64,000 nucleotides of DNA from assembly GCA_902388455.1 (NCBI GenBank), contig CABMPD010000005.1:1-64000 (forward strand), written 5' to 3'. Each line of letters opens with the position of its first letter. Position 1 is the first letter of the stretch. Positions 20,616 through 30,100 of this stretch are shown in pieces. Under the pieces are notes generated by a model. The model was not told the DNA's origin, ran no database searches, and worked only from the letters and a program-made list of their open reading frames with translations. A program made the translations under genes and the position numbers. The stretch comes from an uncultured Alistipes sp. GTDB taxonomy: Bacteria > Bacteroidota > Bacteroidia > Bacteroidales > UBA932.

Positions 20616-20623
20616 CAAAGATA
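20616..20623 (-). promoter_or_regulatory. -7 element of pncB
   Basis: TATCTTTG on the minus strand, 26 bp before the chosen pncB start. The same octamer occurs divergently at 20646 for yeiH. No strong -33 box is evident. Confidence 0.55.
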
Positions 20624-20645
20624 CGATGATTTATCCAAGTTTGGT

Positions 20646-20653
20646 TATCTTTG
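20646..20653 (+). promoter_or_regulatory. -7 element of yeiH
   Basis: TATCTTTG on the plus strand, 21 bp before the start at 20675. Predicted transcription start is about 20660, leaving a very short leader. Confidence 0.55.
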
Positions 20654-20674
20654 CCGCCTCAAGATTCGACAGAT

Positions 20675-21916
20675 ATGAAAAAATGGCTCAGACAATTCAC
20701 ATCTGAGGACTGGATTATCGTCATCGCCGGGGCCGTCATCCTCGCCCTCGCAGCCGCTTTTCCCTCCTCGATGCCACAAATGCCCAAGACCATAGGCACC
20801 GCCGACAGCTGGCTCTCAGCCCTGTACATGTTCGTATTCATCCTGATTCTCACATACGCGACCTCCGCAGCCCTACGCCGTCCGCTCAGAGGGATATTCC
20901 TTTCACTGTTGGTGATATTCCTCCTGACTTTCGGAGCGCAGCTGCTGGCCGCCGTGCCGTTCTTCAAGGAGCTGGGACTGGAACCGGTATTCTTCTCGGT
21001 CATACTCGGCCTGCTGATAAGCAATACCGTTGGAGTGCCGCAGTGGATGAAGGCCGCCATACAGAGCGAGTTCTATATAAAGATAGGTATCATCTGCCTC
21101 GGTTCCACCATCCTGTTCAAGGAAGTCCTTGAGTCGGGGGCATACGGGCTGGCCCAGTCGCTGATAGTGGTCTTCACGGTGTGGTACTTCGCATTCTGGC
21201 TCTGCCGGAGGATGAAGATAGATCCGGAGATGGGGACAATGCTCTCTTCGGCAGTGTCCATCTGCGGCGTGTCGGCGGCCATAGCCACCTGCGGGGTTAT
21301 CAAGGGAGATAATAAGAAGCTTTCATACGTTATCTCGTTAGTGCTGATCATCGCCATTCCGATGATGTACCTGCTGCCCTGGCTCTCGAGGGTGATGGGG
21401 CTCAATGAGGAAGTGGCGGGAGCATGGCTCGGTGGCACGATTGACACCACCGGGGCTGTTGCCGCCTCCGGAACATTGATAGGGGAGACCGCGGCCAAAA
21501 CTGCCGTTATCGTCAAGTCCTCGCAGAATGTTCTGCTCGGAGTCGCTGCCTTCATTATCTCCCTGCTGTGGTCCTACCGGGGCACTCCCTCCGGCCAGCA
21601 GGAAAAGGTAACGGCCAAGGTCATCTGGGACCGTTTTCCCAAGTTCGTAGTAGGTTTCATACTGGCATCCATAGTCTTCAGTTTCTGCATGGACGAGGTC
21701 ACCGCCAAGACAGTAGGAACAGTCACCAAAGGCTTCCAGAATACCCTCTTCAGCATAGCCTTTGTCTGTATCGGGCTTGAAACCCGGTTCAAGGATATCT
21801 TCGGCAAGGAGAACCGCCGTCCCCTCTATGCCTTCCTCATCGCCCAGGGCTTCAACATCGTCGTAACCCTCCTGGTAGCCCTTCTGATGTTCGGCCTCTT
21901 GAAGCCCATGCTTTAG
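20675..21916 (+). CDS. YeiH-family putative sulfate exporter (UPF0324)
   Basis: Polytopic inner-membrane protein of 413 residues with about ten hydrophobic helices. The family signatures are present: VPQWMKAAIQSEFYIKIGI, SSAVSICGVSAAIATCG, and GGTIDTTGAVAASGTLIG. The UPF0324 family is annotated as putative sulfate or related anion exporters; the substrate is not proven. The start at ATG 20675 follows a -7 element. Just after the stop are a hairpin and then an intrinsic terminator. Confidence 0.88.
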   Translation: MKKWLRQFTSEDWIIVIAGAVILALAAAFPSSMPQMPKTIGTADSWLSALYMFVFILILTYATSAALRRPLRGIFLSLLVIFLLTFGAQLLAAVPFFKELGLEPVFFSVILGLLISNTVGVPQWMKAAIQSEFYIKIGIICLGSTILFKEVLESGAYGLAQSLIVVFTVWYFAFWLCRRMKIDPEMGTMLSSAVSICGVSAAIATCGVIKGDNKKLSYVISLVLIIAIPMMYLLPWLSRVMGLNEEVAGAWLGGTIDTTGAVAASGTLIGETAAKTAVIVKSSQNVLLGVAAFIISLLWSYRGTPSGQQEKVTAKVIWDRFPKFVVGFILASIVFSFCMDEVTAKTVGTVTKGFQNTLFSIAFVCIGLETRFKDIFGKENRRPLYAFLIAQGFNIVVTLLVALLMFGLLKPML

Positions 21917-21920
21917 GAGG

Positions 21921-21937
21921 CCTGCCTCGAAGGCAGG
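21921..21937 (+). repeat. Hairpin after yeiH
   Basis: CCTGCCT-CGA-AGGCAGG forms a perfect 7-bp stem with a 3-base loop immediately after the yeiH stop. No T tract follows, so its role may be RNA 3'-end protection rather than termination. Confidence 0.5.
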
Positions 21938-21973
21938 GCTAGGATGCTTTTGCAGGTGTTCCGGGATAAAACG

Positions 21974-22007
21974 AAAGAAGCAGTCACATCTCTGTAACTG
22001 CTTCTTT
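21974..22007. terminator. Bidirectional intrinsic terminator between yeiH and tRNA-Val
   Basis: An 11-bp perfect inverted repeat (AAAGAAGCAGT at 21974-21984 and ACTGCTTCTTT at 21997-22007) with a 12-base loop and a T tract on the plus strand. On the minus strand the stem is also followed by T residues, so it can serve both the convergent yeiH and tRNA-Val transcripts. Confidence 0.85.
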
Positions 22008-22012
22008 TTCAG

Positions 22013-22087
22013 TGGGAGCAGAGGGAGTCGAACCCCCGACCCTCTGCTTGTAAGGCAGACGCTCTAAACCAACTGAGCTATGCTCCC
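22013..22087 (-). tRNA. tRNA-Val (anticodon TAC)
   Basis: Minus-strand cloverleaf: acceptor GGGAGCA/TGCTCCC, anticodon stem TCTGC/GCAGA with loop CTTACAA giving anticodon TAC (reads GTA, Val), and T-arm GGGGG-TTCGACT-CCCTC region. The 3' CCA is not encoded, unlike tRNA-Thr in this window. A consensus promoter lies at 22104-22134. Confidence 0.95.
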
Positions 22088-22103
22088 TTTGCCTTAGTGG
22101 GTG

Positions 22104-22134
22104 CAAATATAGGGCAAATTTTTTATCCACCAAA
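22104..22134 (-). promoter_or_regulatory. Consensus promoter of tRNA-Val
   Basis: On the minus strand, -33 TTTG (22134-22131), exactly 19 bp, then -7 TATATTTG (22111-22104). A perfect match to the Bacteroidota housekeeping promoter, with the tRNA 5' end 17 bp downstream. Confidence 0.85.
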
Positions 22135-22161
22135 AAAAAGTTGAAAAAATTTAAAAAAATC

Positions 22162-24174
22162 TTACATGGCAGAAAGTAGATTGTATTTTTCAATCAGTCT
22201 GCTTATCTCAGGGTCCAGATTTCCTCTGAATGCCATAGACGGGTCTTGGTTAATTGAACTGACAAAACATTCCACAGCCCGCTTTTCATTTCCGTTACGT
22301 GAGTAGGCAATAGCCATAAGATAGTCACGTTTACTGGAGACAGGCAGGCTTTCCAGAATCTTCATGGCGGAGGCGTTGTAGTCCATGGCCAGGAATGCGA
22401 CAGCACTGTTGAGGTCCTTGTAAGGACCGAGGTATTGAACGGCTTTTTTGTAATCTCTATCTCTAATAGCTTGCATACCTGCATAATAAACCGTATCGGG
22501 CACTGTCGTGTGGATAGTATCCTTGGCCATGCCTTTTCGATGGAGATGGAAGTCGAATTTTACTTCGCGCAATGCCGGATATAGGTTCTCTTTAATATAG
22601 GTGTATTCTGAATGTCTGCTCAACAGGTTCTCCCTGATGTCAGGGGACTCAGTCCGGCATATAGCGATAATACCAGGTTTGTCCTGAATTATGCTGTCTT
22701 TCATTATGAGTTCTGTAAGGCGGTCCCAGTCCTCCGGGATATGCTTGACGATAAAGTCAAAATCTGTAATACGCTGTGTTGTTCCGGAGAAATCGATATT
22801 GTCATATTGATTTAGATTCAAGATAATTCCCAGGTCCGCCTTTTCGGCAGAGTCCGCTTTGAGGTTGTATTCTTTGATATATTCCTTAAAATACCGCGCA
22901 ATCTCTTTTCCTCTCATTCCTGCCAGGCGGCTGTTGAGAGAATAACTGCCTTCCGGTGAGCACGAGGCTGTTATTACAAGGCTGTCTATGTCGAATTCCA
23001 TATTGTGAATCAGATCTTCTATACGGGATTTTATATGCTGTATCTCTGACAGGTTCCGACCAAAGTTCTCATCCAGCAGATGTTCGCCTGGACGGAAATC
23101 AAGGGCTGCAGTAGTATTGCTCTTAACTTTGCGTTCTATAATCCTGGTGATGAATTTCTCTTTATTTTCAGCCAGTGTGGCGAAGGATGATATGTAGAAT
23201 GTCAATGCTTTTGAGGCGGGGATACTGTATAGCATTTCTCCATTATGGAATATGCTTCCACTGATACTCAGATCAATCTTCCTCAGTCCCGGTCGTGTTC
23301 TGAAACTTTGGCTGTAACAGTAAATTATGTCTTCGCCGTTGTTTGATATAACAGAATCAATACGAACGCCTTCGCTTATATAAGGATCACTTATATACTG
23401 GGTGAATTTATCCGGGAGTTTTTTCTGTCTGCGATTGTTGCGCATGATGGCTGTTTGCTTTAGATAGTGTTCCCGTGCAGTTTTGAAAGATATGCCGTAT
23501 ATGCCTTTTATCATTTCCGGATTGACGGTTGCGGAGTCCTCTTTTAATTTTGCCAGTAAAGGTATATTTCTTTGTATAAATCTCTCTAGTAGTGTGCTGT
23601 GAACAAGTTTCGACGAATCGGTGATGATGGATGAAAGAAAGTTGTTGTATAGTTCATATCCACGTATCTGTTTTTCCCTATACTCACATCCTGTGACATG
23701 AACATCTTCCATGTCGACAGTATCTTCTGTTATAATAGCTTTAGGACAGAGCCTGATTTGCCAATGTGGATTGATCATTCGGTCCGGAATCCGTATGTCG
23801 AAAGCAATGCGGACCATTCCGTTCCTTTCCGCCACGTTCTTGAATCTGGCTGTTACAACTACTTCGTTTAGCATTTCTGTCGCGTGTAAAGCACCGGAGG
23901 AGTCAACAGTGGCTTTCATGAAATAAACCTTTTCTCCTTCCGGTCCGATAATAGTGAGTGTGTCAGAGGAGACGGAATCATCTATTACGTAACTGTATGA
24001 GTCTTGGTAGAAAAGATCATCATCTATGTTGTCAGCAGGGAGGAAGAGTTGCGCACAGAGGCTGTCTCTTTCAAGTATCTTGATGTTTCTTCGGACAGAG
24101 ACGGCGCATGAAGTCTGCAGGAATATACTGGCCGTTACGGCTGTTATTGCCGGAATCAAATGTATGGATTTCAT
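22162..24174 (-). CDS. OmpA-like/TPR lipoprotein, probably outer membrane
   Basis: A 670-residue predicted lipoprotein: the signal peptide ends at LQTSC. An N-terminal beta-rich region with the segment EVVVTARFKNVAER is followed by an OmpA-like stretch (FDIDSLVITASCSPEG and RGKEIARYFKEYIKEY), similar to peptidoglycan-anchoring domains. The C-terminus carries helical repeats with a TPR pattern (YYAGMQAIRDRDYKKAVQYL, AYSRNGNEKRAVECF). It starts 2 bases after the stop of the DUF3575 barrel gene. Architecture of this kind is seen near fimbrial or outer-membrane assembly genes of Bacteroidales, but no fimbrillin gene is in view. The gene is AT-richer than its neighbours. The ATG at 24174 is preferred over a far upstream start that would include the neighbour. 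Confidence 0.8.
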   Translation of the reverse strand: MKSIHLIPAITAVTASIFLQTSCAVSVRRNIKILERDSLCAQLFLPADNIDDDLFYQDSYSYVIDDSVSSDTLTIIGPEGEKVYFMKATVDSSGALHATEMLNEVVVTARFKNVAERNGMVRIAFDIRIPDRMINPHWQIRLCPKAIITEDTVDMEDVHVTGCEYREKQIRGYELYNNFLSSIITDSSKLVHSTLLERFIQRNIPLLAKLKEDSATVNPEMIKGIYGISFKTAREHYLKQTAIMRNNRRQKKLPDKFTQYISDPYISEGVRIDSVISNNGEDIIYCYSQSFRTRPGLRKIDLSISGSIFHNGEMLYSIPASKALTFYISSFATLAENKEKFITRIIERKVKSNTTAALDFRPGEHLLDENFGRNLSEIQHIKSRIEDLIHNMEFDIDSLVITASCSPEGSYSLNSRLAGMRGKEIARYFKEYIKEYNLKADSAEKADLGIILNLNQYDNIDFSGTTQRITDFDFIVKHIPEDWDRLTELIMKDSIIQDKPGIIAICRTESPDIRENLLSRHSEYTYIKENLYPALREVKFDFHLHRKGMAKDTIHTTVPDTVYYAGMQAIRDRDYKKAVQYLGPYKDLNSAVAFLAMDYNASAMKILESLPVSSKRDYLMAIAYSRNGNEKRAVECFVSSINQDPSMAFRGNLDPEISRLIEKYNLLSAM

Positions 24175-24175
24175 G

Positions 24176-24745
24176 TCAGAATGTGTATAAAAGGTTGATT
24201 TGAATGTCGTTCGGTGCGATAAACGGTTTGAGCCCCCATTCCGTAAGTTTACCGCAGGTGGTTGAGTTATATTTTTTGTATTTTGTGCCACCAAACCACA
24301 GCCCTAATCCGAACTCTAAGTTCAGATGCTTGGTTACCAGTAGGGAATAACCCAGGTTCATGCCTATGCCGACAGCATCGCCTTCCTCTGATGAATGGGA
24401 GATGATACCTCCCGAATTGTATCTGCTCCATTGAATGCGGCCTCCGTAATAGAATCCTGAATAAACAAAGAACGGCCAGTATTTGAATCCTGCTGAAACA
24501 GAACCTGTCCTGTTCTGTATCCTGCCTGCGTCATTGAGAGTCGTGCTGAAAGAGTAGGGGTTATACCTTCCTTTTACAGATACTGTCCAGTGCTGGTGGA
24601 CAGATGCTCCGGCCTCCAGGTTCAGCGTGAGAAAATTGGCATAATCCAGTAAGTTTGTAGCTATGCTCCATCTCTGCCCGTATGCGGTGAGACTGAATGT
24701 CGTCATCAGCACCGTAATGCTCCAAATAGTTGCCGTTCTTTTCAT
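24176..24745 (-). CDS. DUF3575-type outer-membrane beta-barrel protein
   Basis: A 189-residue secreted protein with a cleavable signal peptide ending around SLTAYGQ. The body alternates hydrophobic and polar residues as in an eight-stranded barrel and ends in Phe (LLYTF), the usual outer-membrane terminal signature. The segment RWSIATNLLDYANFLTLNLE is typical of DUF3575 proteins. It sits just upstream of the OmpA/TPR lipoprotein gene, and the two probably form a two-gene operon. Start at 24745 chosen because the signal peptide begins there. Confidence 0.82.
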   Translation of the reverse strand: MKRTATIWSITVLMTTFSLTAYGQRWSIATNLLDYANFLTLNLEAGASVHQHWTVSVKGRYNPYSFSTTLNDAGRIQNRTGSVSAGFKYWPFFVYSGFYYGGRIQWSRYNSGGIISHSSEEGDAVGIGMNLGYSLLVTKHLNLEFGLGLWFGGTKYKKYNSTTCGKLTEWGLKPFIAPNDIQINLLYTF

Positions 24746-25083
24746 ATGGTGTTTTTTATTATCCTGAAAAAAGCATCCGTCCCTCTCAATTGCACAGGAA
24801 TCCTTAATCACGTGAGCCGTCCCTAAAACTCAGTTTGCCTCCAGCACTATCCTTATCACCCTTCACATGGGAATCGGATGCGGAGGCAAAGGTATATTGT
24901 TGAATATGAATAAAAAAACCACTTTCGTACAATAGTTGCCCTGAAAATTATTTATAAAAAAAGTATAATTTTCATATTCGAGTCAAATCATGCTTGGAAG
25001 CGTCTGTGCCATTTTGGCAGAAGCTTAAAAATGGTATGTCTTTTGCGTCGGCGGATAGCAGAAAATACTCAAATTTAAAAAAT
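24746..25083. other. 338-bp divergent intergenic region
   Basis: AT-rich spacer between the divergent DUF3575 and htpG genes. No ORF with coding character is visible. It contains a sigma-54-like motif at 25032-25046. I see no clear TAnnTTTG promoter pair for either gene. Confidence 0.6.
25032..25046 (+). promoter_or_regulatory. Putative sigma-54-like -24/-12 element before htpG
   Basis: The 15-base TGGTATGTCTTTTGC has GG and GC separated by 10 bases as in the sigma-54 consensus TGGCAY-N5-TTGC, with one change (C to T) in the -24 box. It lies 38 bp before the htpG start. No upstream activator site has been identified, so the call is tentative. Confidence 0.35.
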
Positions 25084-27135
25084 ATGACACAGCAAAAAGG
25101 AAAAATAGGGGTAACAACTGAAAATATTTTCCCCGTCATCAAGAAGTTTCTCTATTCGGACCATGAGATCTTCCTCAGGGAGATAGTGGCCAATGCAGTG
25201 GATGCTACTCAGAAGGTGAAGGCACTGGCCAATACCGGTGAGCTGAAAGGTGAGCTGGGAGACCTGACCGTGCGGATATCCGCTGACGATAAGAAGAATA
25301 CATTGACCGTTACCGACCGCGGAATCGGCATGACGGCCGAAGAAGTGGACAAATTCATCAATCAGATAGCATTCTCCGGTGCGGGAGAGTTCCTGGAGAA
25401 GTACAAGGATGTGGCCGGTAATATCATAGGCCATTTCGGACTGGGCTTCTACTCCGCTTTTATGGTTTCAAAGAAAGTGGTGATAGAGTCCCTGTCATGG
25501 AAAGAGGGTGCAAAGCCCGTAAGATGGGAGTGCGAGGGCAATCCCGAGTTTGCCATGACTGAGGGAAGCCGCACCGACAGGGGCACCGAGATTACCCTGT
25601 ATCTGGATGACGACTCCAAGGAGTTCGCGGGGACTTCTAAGGTGGAGGAACTGCTGAAGAAATACTGCCGCTTCATGCCCGTACCCATCGCCTTCGGCAA
25701 GGAGCAGGAGTGGAAGGACGGCAAGTACGTGAATACCGACAAGGACAAGATAATCAACGATACCGACCCCATCTGGAACAGGAAGCCCGCCGACCTGAAG
25801 AAGGAGGACTACATGAAGTTCTACCGCGAGCTCTATCCGATGCTGGAGGAACCGCTGTTCTACATCCATCTGAACGTGGACTACCCCTTCAACCTCACCG
25901 GTATCCTCTATTTCCCCAAGATCAAGGACCGTCTGGACGTGACCAAGAACAAGATCCAGCTTTACTGCAACCAGGTGTTCGTCACCGACTCTGTAGAGAA
26001 TATCGTGCCCGATTTCCTGACCTTGCTGCACGGTGTGATAGACTCCCCGGATATTCCCCTGAACGTTTCCAGGAGTTATCTGCAGTCCGACTCCAACGTC
26101 AAGAAGATCTCCACCTACATTACTAAGAAAGTGGCTGACCGCCTGGAGGACATCTTCAAGAATGACCGCAAGGAGTACGAGGAGAAGTGGGACAACCTCA
26201 AGCTCTTCATCGAGTACGGTATGCTGACCGAGGAGAAGTTCTGCGAGAGGGCCCTCAAGTTCGCCCTGATGAAAAACACCGACGGTAAGTTCTTCGCCTA
26301 CGACGATTACCGCAAGGCCATAGAGGCCGCCCAGACCGACAAGGACAAGAAGGTGGTATACCTCTACGCCACCGATCCCGTGGCCCAGTACCAGTATATC
26401 GAGACAGCCAAGAACAAGGGCTACGATGTCCTGCTCTTCGACTGCCAGCTCGATGCCCATTTCGTCAACCTGCTGGAGACCAAGCTTTCCGACTCTACAT
26501 TTGCCCGTGTGGACGCCGACTCGATAGACAAGCTTATCCGTAAGGAGGATGTCAAGGAACCCGAGATGCCCGAGGCCGAGAAGACCGACCTCTCCGACAT
26601 GTTCGAGTCCGTCCTGCCCGAAGGCAACCACTACTTCGTAAAGCCTGAGAATCTGGGTGAGAACGGTGCTCCTATCCTGATTACCCAGTCCGAATTCATG
26701 CGCCGTTACCGCGACATGTCGGCCCTCGGCGGAGGAATGAACTTCTATGGTGAGATGCCCGAGTCCTATACCATCGACGTCAATATCCAGCATCCGCTGA
26801 TCAAGCGTATCCTCGAGGCCAAGAGCACGTCTCTATCAGAGCAGTGCGCGTCTTTCGACAGCCGCAGGAATGAGCTGCAGGCCGGTATCGACAAGCTGGA
26901 CGCAGCCATGAAGGACAAGAAGGATGAGGATATCCCCACTGCGGACAAGGATGCCAGGAAGGAACTGGAGAAAGAGCTCGGAGAAGTCCGCGACCAGAGG
27001 AAGGAAGCCATGAAGGGCTTTGCCAAGGACAATATCCTCCTGCATCAGGTAGTGGACCTGGCCCTGCTGGCGAACAATATGCTGAAAGGCAAGGATCTCT
27101 CGGAGTTCATCCGCAGAAGCATAGAGGTGCTGTAG
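25084..27135 (+). CDS. htpG: HtpG, Hsp90 family molecular chaperone
   Basis: Cytosolic ATP-dependent chaperone of 683 residues. N-terminal GHKL ATPase domain with EIVANAVDA (about 35-43), the lid region and GHFGLGFYSAFMV; a middle domain; and a C-terminal dimerisation domain. Length is somewhat above E. coli HtpG (624), the extra lying in charged linkers, including a Lys/Asp/Glu-rich insertion near residue 610-650. ATG at 25084 gives the family start (MTQQKGKIGV); upstream in-frame ATGs are not supported by the family. It is convergent with the amidase gene, five bases away. Confidence 0.96.
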   Translation: MTQQKGKIGVTTENIFPVIKKFLYSDHEIFLREIVANAVDATQKVKALANTGELKGELGDLTVRISADDKKNTLTVTDRGIGMTAEEVDKFINQIAFSGAGEFLEKYKDVAGNIIGHFGLGFYSAFMVSKKVVIESLSWKEGAKPVRWECEGNPEFAMTEGSRTDRGTEITLYLDDDSKEFAGTSKVEELLKKYCRFMPVPIAFGKEQEWKDGKYVNTDKDKIINDTDPIWNRKPADLKKEDYMKFYRELYPMLEEPLFYIHLNVDYPFNLTGILYFPKIKDRLDVTKNKIQLYCNQVFVTDSVENIVPDFLTLLHGVIDSPDIPLNVSRSYLQSDSNVKKISTYITKKVADRLEDIFKNDRKEYEEKWDNLKLFIEYGMLTEEKFCERALKFALMKNTDGKFFAYDDYRKAIEAAQTDKDKKVVYLYATDPVAQYQYIETAKNKGYDVLLFDCQLDAHFVNLLETKLSDSTFARVDADSIDKLIRKEDVKEPEMPEAEKTDLSDMFESVLPEGNHYFVKPENLGENGAPILITQSEFMRRYRDMSALGGGMNFYGEMPESYTIDVNIQHPLIKRILEAKSTSLSEQCASFDSRRNELQAGIDKLDAAMKDKKDEDIPTADKDARKELEKELGEVRDQRKEAMKGFAKDNILLHQVVDLALLANNMLKGKDLSEFIRRSIEVL

Positions 27136-27140
27136 CCGGA

Positions 27141-30100
27141 TCAGTCCCGCAGCAGAAATCTTATAACCTCGCGCATCAGGTCATCGACCTGCTGTTGCGA
27201 GGTTAGTGCTTCTATGGGGAAGCCAAGGGAGACAGCACGGTAATCTCCGTCATAGGCCACTGCCGCCGAGGTGTTGGAGCCGCAGTAGCGCATGAATGTG
27301 AACGACCTGTCGTCGGAAGGCAGGATGGCATCAGGCGACTCAACGCAGTAGGTGTCGGGATTGGGTCTGGTCCTGAAGCTTACCGTATATGTGCTGTCGG
27401 CGAACATCCCTGAAGGGCCGGGGACAGTCCGCACAAGGCCGGAGGTGGAGGCGGAACCGTTGCTCCAGCCGTAATTGAATATATCCGATGCCAGGCGGTT
27501 GGCAATAAAATCCGGATCACTCTCCCTGTGCAGGGCTATGATGTCCTCATTCAGGTCAAGTGCAGTATTCCCGGCTATCTCCATCAGCTGTACGGCAGCG
27601 GCATCAATTCTGGAAAGCAGGGTTGAGTCCGCAGTCCGCTCCAATGAGTCCCGGAGAACCTTCATCATGCCGGCGGCTGCCTTCACGGAGGAAAGGGCAT
27701 CCCTCAGCATCTCGGTACCGGCATAACTGCGGTCACTGTCATAGGCCGAGATCTTCCCGATATTGGCGCCTGATATAAGGAGATTGCCTCCGTTCCGGCT
27801 GTAGTCGGCCAGGCGTGAGTACAGCCGGCCGTTCAGAACGTCCGAACTCTCCTTGCCCATAATGATGTCCACAGCCGGATATTCTTCCGGCTCATAGTCC
27901 CGGTTCAGGAAACTGCTCATGGATGTAGATGAGAAGCTCAGGCCCGCACGCATCAGGGCCAGGCCGTGTATGCGGGGGTAATCCATACTGTTTCCGGCTA
28001 CCGGTGCCGGTCCGTAATCCATGTAGGAGGCGCCGAAGCCGGGACGGTCGTCGTGAATCCATTCTTTCTGCCTCAGGTACTCGAACTGCTCGCCGATATA
28101 GGAGCAGTCCTGAAGATAGGGTACCCCATGGTCGGCCCGGAAATCGAATCCGGCAGTCACCGAGTCACAGACAGGGAAGGGGGCAGGAGCGGAGACAGAT
28201 GAGAAACCATTGACGACGAGTACTTCTTCCGATTCGGGAATATATCCCGCGGACAGAATCTCAGAAGGGAATGACAGTCCTCCTCCGTTTACGGCCACTA
28301 CCCTGTAACTGTAGATGCGTCCCGGCTGTATGTTGTCGGTGTATTCCGTTCCCGTGACCGGAGTGCCTCCGTCAAATCCGGGAATGTTGCCGGCCGCAGC
28401 CGCAGCCGTATCGGCAATTCTCCTGTAAACAATATAGGATGAGGGCACTGCAGTAGGTTCGCCCGGATCCTGACGGGGAGCCCAGCTCAGTCTTACCAAG
28501 GCTCCGTCCTTGCGTTTGTTGTCAATTCTGATACCGAAGTCCTGTACCGGCAGAGGCTGAACGCTGTACGGCTTGTCATCGACATAGGACAGATAGCGGA
28601 GTATACCTTTATATATAGCACGCGAGACAATAAACTTGAACTGCGGGTCAAGGGCGCACTGCATGTCGGGATAGTTCTGATGGGAAAGCAGTTCAATAAG
28701 CACCGTAGGGACGTCGGGAACCCTTGCCTCCATATATGAGCGGTCCCAGAGAGCCCGCCGTGTCCAGTCAGTCCTGTAAAATGCCCGGATGTCCTCTACG
28801 ACAGAGGTCTGGACTATGTCAGCCAGTTCTCTGGCGGTAATCCTGGGGCGGCCGTCGGAATAATGAATCTTTCCTTCGGACTCCTCCTTGTATATTGCGA
28901 GGGTTCCGATGGTGGAATCGCTGAGCACCGAACCGGCGTCAGTATGCAGCGCCAGTGCCAGGTCTACCGGTATGTCCAGCCTGGAGCAGAGGTCATTGAC
29001 CCATTCACCGCGGGACATATAGTCATCGCGGTAATCGTCATTGCCGTCGTTGAGACTGTATACCTCCTCGGGGAAACCGCTCCACTGCATCCAGTAGCGG
29101 GCAGCCTCGGCATACCGGGGTACCCCGCTGGTTCCTGTACCGCGCCGGATATTTCCCATGCCTCCGCCGAACTTGACCGCATCGGTCGTGATTACCCCCT
29201 TGCCGCCGCTCTCTTCCGCATTGTTCCTGACTATTACCCCCTGTCCTGTCTCACCCTGGGAAAAGCGGAATGTTCCCAGATATACCCACATTCCTCCGCC
29301 CATCCTCTGGTCTACGGAGAAACTGGCCTCGCCTCCGCTGTAGCGGACAGTATATACGGCATTGGTACTTTGTCTTACAGTCTGATACGAGACATAGACG
29401 GCATAGTCTCCGCTCTCGGGAAAATATGGAATGTATGTGGCCGAGGACGGATTTCTGAGACTGCATCCGACCATCCGGGCCGTTCCCTGTGCGAAAGGAT
29501 TCACTCCTGAGTCATAGATGTCTTCAGTATGGGCAAAACCGGGTCCCGGTGCATCCTGCCAACCGTTCCGGCTGTCTCCGTTCCTTTCGGTATAATAAGG
29601 TGAGGTGTTGTCTACAATGATCTCATTCTTCTGCAGGTCCCTTTCCCTGGGCAGGAGCACGGTCGCTCCGGCATTTTCAAGCATGGGAGCAAGGAAGGAT
29701 ATGACGTAGCTCTGGGGCAGCAGGTCCTCGATCGTAGAGAAAAATGGAGCGCGCTGCCACTTCCATCTGTCCTCCGTGTGGGAATAGTAGTATCCGTGGC
29801 CCGGCCACAGGGCGATGTTCCTTCCGTAGAGGCCTTCTTCGGGAGAGGGAACGGATATGCGGCTGATCCAGGGAGTCCGCTTCCCGTCTTGTCCGGAGCG
29901 GGCTCCGGTGGTGTATTTCCGCCCCGAATAGTAGCCGCTGCTGTAAGCTGACAGCGGACGGTCCTTTACGTAGAACTGTATCCCGTACTCCTGGACGCCG
30001 GAAGGCAGATATTCGCCGACAATCCGGGAAAAATACTCCAGGTCACTGTCTCTCAAGGGATAATCCTTGATGTCATCGCTCAGGATGACCTTCACTGTTT

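Noticed and set aside
25495..26793. 432-codon minus-strand ORF inside htpG
   Set aside because: Antisense shadow rich in Val/Leu/Gly/His; htpG is intact on the plus strand.
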